DNA of 40,720 nt from Thiohalocapsa sp. (GTDB lineage: Bacteria; Pseudomonadota; Gammaproteobacteria; Chromatiales; Chromatiaceae). Positions 1 to 6,276 of the stretch are shown here, in pieces; positions within the stretch are counted from its first letter, which is position 1, and each line of letters starts with the position of its first letter. The translations under genes were made by a program, and so were the position numbers. The notes beneath the pieces were generated by a model. It was given only the letters and a program-made list of their open reading frames with translations, did no database searches and was not told the origin of the DNA. The DNA lies in contig JANQFX010000048.1 of assembly GCA_028277725.1 (NCBI GenBank), positions 1-40,720 of the forward strand, given 5' to 3'.

Positions 1-116
1 AGACGCGAAGCGAAAACGCGGTTTCCGCTTCGCTTCATTTTTCAAGCGCTTGGGCGCTTGAAAAATGGCGGGGCATCCTGCCCCGCACGGGCACCTCGAG
101 TATTTCGAGGTGCCCT
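1..116 (+). repeat. Multi-hairpin interspersed repeat, copy A
   Basis: Four consecutive inverted repeats lie side by side: a GCGAAGCG-type hairpin, an ATTTTTCAAGCGC / GCGCTTGAAAAAT hairpin, a GCGGGGCA / TGCCCCGC hairpin and a GGGCACCTCGA / TCGAGGTGCCC hairpin. The same 116 bases recur in inverted orientation at 4402-4517 with 5 differences and no indels. The copy starts at the window edge, so a fifth hairpin seen next to copy B may lie just outside. No coding capacity is credible. It behaves like a REP/BIME-type or MITE-type intergenic element. Confidence 0.9.
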
Positions 117-349
117 GACGTCAGTACTGGCGCCTCGTCGTCAGTTGCGAACCGCCCCCCCTGTCGCGCCCGCGACGCCGTCGCTCTCCTTCGTCAGAGA
201 AAGTCGATCTTTCCGATTGGTTTTTCGTTGGTCTCGATCGAAGGCCGCCCAAACCCTCCCGTCGGCGAGCGATAGCCGGGCGGGCCCCGATGTGCCGCAC
301 GCTCGGGCCGCTCGCGAATAGAATCAAAACGTCTGGAGGAGTGATTCCC
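117..349 (+). promoter_or_regulatory. soxA upstream region
   Basis: This 233-bp stretch between the hairpin repeat and soxA has no supportable gene. It must hold the soxA promoter if soxA starts a transcript here, but I see no convincing -35/-10 pair. A strong ribosome binding site, GGAGGA at 335-340, precedes the ATG at 350 by 9 bases and fixes the soxA start. Confidence 0.45.
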
Positions 350-1213
350 ATGCGCACGTCCACCCTCGCCAGCGTGGCTCTAGCCGCTGTGGCTGCCACC
401 ACTCTACACATCCCATCATCGATGGCCGGCGCCGGCCAATGGCGGGCCCCAGAGGACGTCCTGACCGAGTTGATCGAGACCAACGAGTCGGACTACCTGA
501 CCCAGAGCGAACAGAACATCATGATGATGCCCGACAACGCGGCCCTCTGGACCGCGGAGGATGGCGAAGCTCTGTTTCGAGAGAAGCGGGGACCGAACCA
601 GGCGTCGCTAGAGACCTGTGACCTCGGCAAGGGGCCCGGCGTCGTCGAGGGCGCCTACGTGGAACTGCCCAGGTTCTTCGAAGACGCCGGTCGGGTCATG
701 GACCTCGAAAGCCGGCTAGTCTACTGCATGACGACGATCCAGGGCTTTTCGCCGGATGACCCGGAGGTCTTCAAGCGCCACGGGTCCGGCTCCGACATGA
801 TGAAGCTGCAGACGTACATCGCCAGCAAGTCGAGCGGTTACGCCTGGAATCCACCCATGGAGCATCCGCTGGAAACGGCCATGCGCGATGCCGGCGAGGT
901 GTTGTTCTATCGCCGCGCCGGCACGTCGGACTTCGCATGCGCTACCTGCCACACCAGCACCGGCAAGCGCATCCGCGCCTCCGTGCTACCGAACATCAAC
1001 GCATCGCACGAATGGACCAAGGCAATCTCCTGGCCCGCCTATCGGGTCGGCCAGCAAGACGTGCGCAGTAGCAACCACCGCATCCGCGGCTGCTACTGGC
1101 AGATGCGACAGCCCCAGAGCATACCCGGCTCCGACGCGGCCATTGCGTTGATGTCGTTCTGGACCGACGCCGCACGCGGCGAGCCGGCGATCCTGCCGGA
1201 CAAGAAGCGCTGA
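350..1213 (+). CDS. soxA: SoxA, L-cysteine S-thiosulfotransferase cytochrome subunit
   Basis: Catalytic c-type cytochrome of the SoxAX complex, which couples thiosulfate to the carrier SoxY in the periplasm, the first step of Sox thiosulfate oxidation. The 287-aa product has a Sec signal peptide (about residues 1-26). It has one heme motif CATCH at 197-201 and a distal cysteine, C248 in RGCYWQMRQ, which matches the cysteine heme ligand/active-site cysteine of the family. The N-terminal half has C90 and C126 but no second CXXCH, so this is a single-heme SoxA; in such proteins these cysteines usually form a disulfide. GGAGGA nine bases upstream supports the ATG at 350 over the earlier in-frame ATG at 290. 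soxX follows after 44 bp, presumably in the same operon. Confidence 0.95.
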   Translation: MRTSTLASVALAAVAATTLHIPSSMAGAGQWRAPEDVLTELIETNESDYLTQSEQNIMMMPDNAALWTAEDGEALFREKRGPNQASLETCDLGKGPGVVEGAYVELPRFFEDAGRVMDLESRLVYCMTTIQGFSPDDPEVFKRHGSGSDMMKLQTYIASKSSGYAWNPPMEHPLETAMRDAGEVLFYRRAGTSDFACATCHTSTGKRIRASVLPNINASHEWTKAISWPAYRVGQQDVRSSNHRIRGCYWQMRQPQSIPGSDAAIALMSFWTDAARGEPAILPDKKR

Positions 1214-1257
1214 TAGGCACCAACCAGAACAACGCTCTACCGACGGAGAATAGAACA

Positions 1258-1986
1258 ATGTTCAAGCCCAAGACCATGCGCCCCCTCTTGGCTGCCTGCG
1301 CCCTGCCCTTCATCGCCGCTTCGCTGGTGAGCGCCGCACCACCCTCGCCGGAGGCCGCGTACACCTCGATGAGTCCTGAACAGCTCGCCGAGTACCTGAT
1401 CTTCGAGGCCGGCGGGTTCGATCTGGACGCCGAAACCCAGGAAGGTCGCAAGGCGCGCGAGCGCATGACCCAGGACAAAATTCAGAAGGTCTGCTCGGCC
1501 ATGGGTCGAAGCGGTCTGGACATGGACCGCGCGACCGCCGCAAAAATCAGCGCCCTGGCCGAGTCATCCATGGACTATCCCGAAGGCGGCATCGAACTCG
1601 GCGACTGGCGGCGTGGTGAGGAGATCGCCCGCTCCGGCTTCGGCTATCGCATCGGCCATCGAGTCGACGACCACGACAGCAGTACGCCGGGCGGAAACTG
1701 CTACGCCTGCCACCAGCTGGACCCGAATGAGATTGCCCATGGCACGCTCGGACCAAGCCTCATGGGGTACGGTCGACTGCGCGGCACCAGCGACGCGATG
1801 CTGAAGCACACCTATCAGATCCTCTACAACCCTCACATGTTCTTCCCCTGCACGAACATGCCGCGATTCGGCCACCATGGCACGCTAACCCGGGAGCAGA
1901 TCAGTGACGTGATGGCCTACCTGCTCGACCCCGATTCTCCAGTGAATCATGAGCTGCTCAAGGCCGCGGACGCGCCAGATAACTGA
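1258..1986 (+). CDS. soxX: SoxX, cytochrome subunit of SoxAX
   Basis: Electron-accepting c-type cytochrome partner of SoxA in the periplasm. The 242-aa precursor has a signal peptide ending near ASLVSAAPP (about residue 27), heme motif CYACH at 148-152, and a likely axial methionine M201 within PCTNMPRFG, followed by the conserved LTREQISDVMAYL helix. About 100 residues lie between the signal peptide and the cytochrome domain (from about residue 115), longer than in minimal SoxX proteins. GGAGAA at 1245-1250 precedes the ATG. The order here is soxA then soxX, and no soxK/SAXB, soxYZ, soxB or soxCD is visible in the window, so the rest of the pathway must be elsewhere. Confidence 0.94.
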   Translation: MFKPKTMRPLLAACALPFIAASLVSAAPPSPEAAYTSMSPEQLAEYLIFEAGGFDLDAETQEGRKARERMTQDKIQKVCSAMGRSGLDMDRATAAKISALAESSMDYPEGGIELGDWRRGEEIARSGFGYRIGHRVDDHDSSTPGGNCYACHQLDPNEIAHGTLGPSLMGYGRLRGTSDAMLKHTYQILYNPHMFFPCTNMPRFGHHGTLTREQISDVMAYLLDPDSPVNHELLKAADAPDN

Positions 1987-2012
1987 ACCCGACTCGATTG
2001 GTCGTAGAAGAC

Positions 2013-2040
2013 CCGGCTCGGCGCATCTGTGCCGAGCCGG
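2013..2040. terminator. Probable bidirectional terminator between soxX and the DUF2726 gene
   Basis: A perfect 10-bp stem, CCGGCTCGGC / GCCGAGCCGG, with an 8-base loop sits in the 67-bp gap between two convergent genes. The outer bases AGAAG and CTTCT can extend it. There is no long T-tract, so intrinsic termination is plausible but not certain. Confidence 0.55.
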
Positions 2041-2053
2041 CGGCTGGCTCTTC

Positions 2054-2683
2054 TCAGCGCCGGGCGGCGGTGCGTCCGTGCCCGCGCGTGGCGTCCGGGT
2101 CCTGCATGGCCGCGGCCAGTTCGGCCAGCAGCGATTCTTCATCCGCAGCAACGGGTTCGGGCATGTCGGGCCTGAGGCGCGTCTCCGCGGTGTCGATGGC
2201 GTCGAACAGCAGGCGGCGGATCGCGGCCAGCTCGTATCCATCCTGCAACTCGACCCGGACCAGCGGCAGGCCCGCGTCGTCACACGCGGACTCGAGTTGG
2301 CTGCACTCGCGCCGACGACGGCGCGTCTCGGGTTCCGCCTGGGTGAGGACCCCACAGAGTGGATGCCCGTCGGCACTGGAACAGATCACGAAATCAAAGG
2401 CCAGTGCGCCGAGCGCCTGCTGGGCCCGCGCCCGTGTCCGGCGACCGAGTCGGCGGTCGCCTTGCAGCACCTGATTCGCCGCCACCCTTGCGAAGACCCG
2501 GAACTCCCGCCCAACCGCCTCCTCCATGGTACCCAGGCAGAGTCGCTCCTCCGTGTCCAGGAAGCCGTCTCGTCGCTCAAAGACGAGCCTGGGCCGCGGC
2601 ACGATAAGCGTGTGCAGAGATTGGAAGACCAGATTGGCCGCCACCAGGCCGGCGGCGAACACCATGATATAGAACGGCTCCAA
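2054..2683 (-). CDS. Membrane-anchored DUF2726 protein
   Basis: The 209-aa product starts with a single hydrophobic segment (about residues 5-25) followed by a DUF2726-type domain. The recognisable pattern is EERLCLGTMEEAV early, RARAQQALGALAFDFVIC in the middle, and a late AGLPLVRVELQDGY strand. DUF2726 is a nuclease-like fold family of unproven function; its core often has an acidic residue after the FDFVIC-type strand. Here that stretch reads PLCGVLTQAEPETRRRRR, so the usual ELDD-type acidic cluster is weak and catalysis is doubtful. It lies convergent to soxX and divergent from ccmA, so it is unlikely to be co-transcribed with either. Confidence 0.75.
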   Translation of the reverse strand: MEPFYIMVFAAGLVAANLVFQSLHTLIVPRPRLVFERRDGFLDTEERLCLGTMEEAVGREFRVFARVAANQVLQGDRRLGRRTRARAQQALGALAFDFVICSSADGHPLCGVLTQAEPETRRRRRECSQLESACDDAGLPLVRVELQDGYELAAIRRLLFDAIDTAETRLRPDMPEPVAADEESLLAELAAAMQDPDATRGHGRTAARR

Positions 2684-3003
2684 GGACGGGTCTCCACGTA
2701 GTTCGGCAAGCCGGCAACTCTGGTTTGCCGGTTGGTCATTACCATATGTTAAACCCCGCCGAGCCTAGCCTGCGATAGCCTTGGTGAGAACCTGAGGCGG
2801 GCCCGAACACGCGCCGCCGGAGACTGACTGCATGCGACGCCGTTGGGTCGCTGCCCTCTCCACGCTGCGCGTCGCCGTCGCCATCGGTTGTCGACCAGGC
2901 GCTTTGTTCTGTATCGACCCGGCGCCTCTTAAGCCACCGGCAGCCCGAGTACCAGCCCGGGACCGGACGCCACCACCAGCTCTCGCATCCACACAGCCCG
3001 CTC
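2684..3003. other. Divergent intergenic region, DUF2726 gene / ccmA
   Basis: These 320 bases have no convincing gene. One small inverted repeat, CCGGCAA (2711-2717) with TTGCCGG (2725-2731), is followed by the most AT-rich patch of the gap, near 2740-2753 (ACCATATGTTAAAC). Promoters for both divergent genes should lie here, but I cannot assign -35/-10 boxes with confidence. A 69-codon plus-strand ORF across it (2832-3041) shows Ala/Pro-rich noise and overlaps ccmA, so I do not call it. Confidence 0.5.
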
Positions 3004-3663
3004 ATGCTCGAGGTCAAGGACCTATCCTGCCGCCGCGGTGACCGACTGCTGTTCAGCGGGCTCAGCTTCTCGCTGCCCGCGAGCACGTTGATGCATGTCC
3101 GCGGTCGCAATGGCAGCGGCAAGACCACGCTGCTGCGGGCACTCTGCGGCCTATTGCACCCGGACGACGGCGACATCCTCTGGCGCGGCGAGTCCATCCG
3201 CGAGTTATCGGACGACTACAATCGCGATCTGCTCTACTTCGGCCACCTCAACGGCATCAAGGCGGACCTGACGGGCATCGAGAACCTGCGCGTCGCGGCC
3301 ACCCTGGACGACGACCGCATCGACGATGAGGAGATACGCGGGGCACTCGAGCGGATCGGCCTGATGGGATTCGAGGATCTACCCACGCGCATGCTCTCCC
3401 AGGGGCAAAAGAAGCGCGTCGCCCTCGCCCGCCTGATGCTGAGCCGAGCGCCGCTGTGGATACTGGACGAGCCCTTCACGGCGCTCGATACCGATGCGGT
3501 GGCCCAGTTGGAGGCCCTGATTGCGGCTCACGTGGCCGACGGCGGCTCGGCGGTGCTGACCACCCATCAGGAGGTGGCGCTGACCCGCGGCGAGATCCGC
3601 CGCCTGGACCTCGGTGCCAGGCCGGGCACGACCACACCCGTCGGCGCAGCTGCGGCGGCCTGA
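3004..3663 (+). CDS. ccmA: CcmA, heme exporter ABC ATPase
   Basis: ATPase of the CcmABCD complex, which uses ATP hydrolysis to release holo-CcmE (heme chaperone) from CcmC during System I cytochrome c maturation. The 219-aa protein has Walker A GRNGSGKTT (about residues 34-42), ABC signature LSQGQKKR (about 132-139), Walker B LWILDEP (about 151-157) and the switch histidine in LTTHQE. The length is typical. No strong Shine-Dalgarno sequence precedes the ATG. First gene of the ccm operon; ccmB follows after 41 bp. Confidence 0.96.
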   Translation: MLEVKDLSCRRGDRLLFSGLSFSLPASTLMHVRGRNGSGKTTLLRALCGLLHPDDGDILWRGESIRELSDDYNRDLLYFGHLNGIKADLTGIENLRVAATLDDDRIDDEEIRGALERIGLMGFEDLPTRMLSQGQKKRVALARLMLSRAPLWILDEPFTALDTDAVAQLEALIAAHVADGGSAVLTTHQEVALTRGEIRRLDLGARPGTTTPVGAAAAA

Positions 3664-3704
3664 CGAGCGCCCTAACGAGCACTGAGTGACGCGGCACCGC
3701 GAGC

Positions 3705-4376
3705 ATGTTCCAGGTCTTCCTATGCATCCTGAAGCGCGATCTGACACTGGCCCTGCGCCGACGCACGGATGTGCTGACGACGTTGTTCTTCTTCGTCATC
3801 GTCGTCAGTCTGTTCCCGCTCGGTGTCGGCAGCGAGCGGGAGCTGCTGCGCCTTCTGGGCCCCGGCGTGGTCTGGGTGGCCGCGCTATTGGCCTCGATGT
3901 TGGCGTTGGAGCGCTTGTTCGCGGCCGATTACGACGACGGTACGCTGGAGCAGCTTCTGCTGGCAGGTCAACCGTTGTCGCTGCTGGCACTGGCCAAGAT
4001 CACCGCGCATTGGCTGCTGACGGGCCTGCCGCTGGTGTTCATTGCACCGCTGATGGCGATGCAATACGCGCTGGAACCCGTGGCCATCGGCGTCATGATG
4101 GCGTCGCTGGCCATCGGCACGCCGGTGCTGAGCCTGCTCGGCGCCATCGGCGCGGCGCTCACGCTGGGCTTGCGAGGCGGGGGCATCCTGCTCTCGTTGT
4201 TGATCCTGCCGCTGTACATCCCGGTGCTGGTATACGGCGCCGGTGCAGTCGGCGTGAGTGTCATCGAAATCGCGGACACGCAACCCTACTTCTACCTGCT
4301 AGGCGCGTTCTTGCTCGCCGGGCTCGTGTTAGCGCCGCCGGCCACCGCGGCGGCACTCAGGATATCCCTGGAGTAA
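3705..4376 (+). CDS. ccmB: CcmB, heme exporter permease
   Basis: Inner-membrane permease partner of CcmA. The 223-aa protein has about six hydrophobic segments and starts with the family pattern FLCILKRDLTLALRRRTDVL, followed by the conserved LLASMLALERLFAADYDDG segment. It works with CcmA, CcmC and CcmD in forming and releasing heme-loaded CcmE. The normal ccmB-ccmC junction is short, but here 201 bp containing a multi-hairpin repeat separate them. Confidence 0.95.
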   Translation: MFQVFLCILKRDLTLALRRRTDVLTTLFFFVIVVSLFPLGVGSERELLRLLGPGVVWVAALLASMLALERLFAADYDDGTLEQLLLAGQPLSLLALAKITAHWLLTGLPLVFIAPLMAMQYALEPVAIGVMMASLAIGTPVLSLLGAIGAALTLGLRGGGILLSLLILPLYIPVLVYGAGAVGVSVIEIADTQPYFYLLGAFLLAGLVLAPPATAAALRISLE

Positions 4377-4401
4377 CGGGCCTGCCTGTGGACGGCGATA
4401 G

Positions 4402-4548
4402 AGGGCACCTCGAAATACTCGAGGTGCCCGTGCGGGGCAGGATGCCCCGCCATTTTCCAAGCGCCCGAGCGCCTGGAAAATGGAGCGAAGCGGAAACCGC
4501 GTTTTCGCTTCGCGTCTTGAAAAGTTGCCAGGACGGCAACTTTTCAAG
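4402..4548 (-). repeat. Multi-hairpin interspersed repeat, copy B (inverted)
   Basis: Bases 4402-4517 are the reverse complement of copy A (1-116), 111 of 116 identical with no indels. A fifth hairpin adjoins it: CTTGAAAAGTTGCC (4516-4529), loop AGGAC, GGCAACTTTTCAAG (4535-4548), with 14-bp perfect arms. In the second hairpin one stem pair has changed from T-A to C-G on both sides and another from A-T to G-T, so pairing is kept. The element lies between ccmB and ccmC, inside the ccm operon. Short ORFs crossing it are shadows of the palindromes. Confidence 0.93.
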
Positions 4549-4577
4549 GTCCCCAGACTGGCCAACTGCTTGAGACC

Positions 4578-5348
4578 ATGACGATCAACTGGTTCAAATA
4601 CGCATCCCCCGCCGCCTTCTATCCGATCGCGGGCCGCCTGGTGCCCGTGTTCTCCATCGCTGCGCTCGGGTTGGTCCTTTTTTCCCTTTACTGGGGATTC
4701 TTCGAAACGCCAGAGCGGCTCGGCGGCAGTAACCCGCAGAAAGAGTACTACCGCATCATCTTCGTCCATGTGCCCTCGGCCTGGATGTCCATGTGGCTCT
4801 ATCTCGTGCTCGCGGCCTGGTCCGGCATTGGCCTTGTGTTCAATACCAGGCTCAGCTTCATGATGGCCAACGCCATTGCCCCGACCGGCGCCATTTTCAC
4901 CTTCATCGCGCTCTGGACCGGTGCCTTCTGGGGTCGGCCGAGCTGGGGCACCTACTGGGACTGGGATCCGCGGCTGACCTCGGAACTGATCCTGTTCTTC
5001 ATGTACATCGGCTTCATGGCCCTGCATTCCGCCATCGACGACAGCCGCCGCGCCGACCGCGCCGCGGCGCTACTCGCCATCGTCGGTTTGGTGATGCTGC
5101 CGGTGATCTACTGGTCCATCAACTGCCCGGACCCGAACAACTGTGCGGCCCTACACCAGCGCTCGTCGCTGACGCAGATCGAGAGCAACATCCTGACCGC
5201 CATGCTCACCATGACCCTCGGCTTCTGGCTGTACTCCTTCGCCACGGCCTTTGCGCGCCTGCAGGGCATCATCCTGACCCGCGAGTTGGAGAGCGCCTGG
5301 GTGCGGGACATGGTTTCGGGGCCGACACCGGCTGCATCCGGCGGTTGA
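4578..5348 (+). CDS. ccmC: CcmC, heme handling protein for CcmE
   Basis: Inner-membrane protein that binds heme and loads it onto CcmE. The 256-aa product has six transmembrane segments, the first conserved histidine in FVHVPSAWM, the tryptophan-rich WGTYWDWDPRLTSEL motif (about residues 122-136), and the second conserved histidine H193 in ALHQ. The periplasmic loop before H193 carries C183 and C189 in NCPDPNNCAALHQ, where many CcmC proteins have an aromatic WWNTLHQ-type sequence. The start ATG lies about 30 bp after the hairpin repeat and has a weak ribosome binding site. Translation or transcription could therefore be affected by the repeat. Confidence 0.96.
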   Translation: MTINWFKYASPAAFYPIAGRLVPVFSIAALGLVLFSLYWGFFETPERLGGSNPQKEYYRIIFVHVPSAWMSMWLYLVLAAWSGIGLVFNTRLSFMMANAIAPTGAIFTFIALWTGAFWGRPSWGTYWDWDPRLTSELILFFMYIGFMALHSAIDDSRRADRAAALLAIVGLVMLPVIYWSINCPDPNNCAALHQRSSLTQIESNILTAMLTMTLGFWLYSFATAFARLQGIILTRELESAWVRDMVSGPTPAASGG

Positions 5349-5425
5349 GCCGTCGTCATCGAGCGAGCCGATCCCGCCAAACACTCGAGCCAGCTATTCC
5401 AGCCAACGATGATTCACACCCAGCC

Positions 5426-5632
5426 ATGATCGAGTTCTTTAATCAGGGCGGCTACGCGTTCTTCGTCTGGGGCGCCTTCGGCATGACATTCCTGCTGTTG
5501 ATCGCGGAAATCCTGTTGTTGCGCCAGAGCCGTAGAACCATTCTGACGCGAGTTGGTCGATTGGCTCGACTGCGCGCACAACAACCCCAACCGGCGGAAC
5601 CGGCTTCACCACAACCGGAACACCAGACATGA
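5426..5632 (+). CDS. ccmD: CcmD, small heme exporter subunit
   Basis: The 68-aa single-pass membrane protein starts MIEFFNQGGYAFFVWGAFG, the typical CcmD opening (a glycine-tyrosine-aromatic stretch before one transmembrane helix). A basic cytoplasmic segment RQSRRTILTRVGRLARLR and a Pro/Gln-rich tail follow. CcmD stabilises CcmE on the CcmABC complex. The ATG at 5426 is chosen because it gives the family start; its reading frame is open far upstream only as a shadow of ccmC. Its stop overlaps the ccmE start as ATGA, which implies translational coupling. Confidence 0.9.
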   Translation: MIEFFNQGGYAFFVWGAFGMTFLLLIAEILLLRQSRRTILTRVGRLARLRAQQPQPAEPASPQPEHQT

Positions 5633-6114
5633 AAGCACGACAGAAACGTATGCTCTTCGTCGGCGTCGCGATCCTCGGCGTCGGCGTCGCCGCCAGCCTC
5701 GCGCTGAGCGCGCTGCAGAGCAACATCGCCTACTTCTTCAGCCCGTCGCAGGTGCATGCCGGGGAGCACCCCACGGACGCGGTGTTCCGTGTCGGCGGCC
5801 TGGTGGTCGAGGACACCCTCGCCCGCCAGGAGGACGGACTGACGGTGCGCTTCGACGTCACCGACAATGCCAAGACCGTGCCGGTGAGCTATACGGGCAT
5901 CCTGCCGGATCTGTTCGGCGAGGGTCAGGGCGTCGTCGCCAAGGGCCGCATCGGCACCGACGGCGTCTTCTACGCCGACGAGGTGCTGGCCAAACACGAC
6001 GAGTCCTACATGCCGCCGGAGGTCCAGGACACCCTGCAGACCGCCCACGTCGAGGGCGTCATCGACGCTGCGGGCGAGGCTGGCGATACGGCCGCGCGCA
6101 CCCTCAGCCAATAG
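5629..6114 (+). CDS. ccmE: CcmE, periplasmic heme chaperone
   Basis: Membrane-anchored heme chaperone that binds heme covalently through a histidine and delivers it to CcmF/H. The 161-aa protein has an N-terminal anchor (about residues 8-28), an OB-fold beta domain (FRVGGLVVEDTL to GVFYADEVLAKH), and the heme-binding motif HDESYMPPEV with H123 and Y127. It starts with a 4-bp overlap with ccmD. The tail after residue 133 is Ala/Gly-rich and variable, as usual. Confidence 0.96.
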   Translation: MKARQKRMLFVGVAILGVGVAASLALSALQSNIAYFFSPSQVHAGEHPTDAVFRVGGLVVEDTLARQEDGLTVRFDVTDNAKTVPVSYTGILPDLFGEGQGVVAKGRIGTDGVFYADEVLAKHDESYMPPEVQDTLQTAHVEGVIDAAGEAGDTAARTLSQ

Positions 6115-6276
6115 CACGAGCGCCAGTTCGGGGCAGCGCCCTGTGCGCGGGCGCGCGGCCCGAGGCGATCCCCGTCGATGTGCCGTGGCACCGCCGCGGC
6201 AAGGCTCAGGCGGGCCCAAGCACGCACCGGTTCAAGCCCCTCGCCACCTGCCCACATCTGCCCCGAGGTAATCTGA

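Noticed and set aside
58..321. Plus-strand ORF containing GGASCPARAPRVFRGAL, also seen near 4400-4500
   Set aside because: The reading frame is produced by the hairpin repeat and appears in both inverted copies; it has no start signal or domain.
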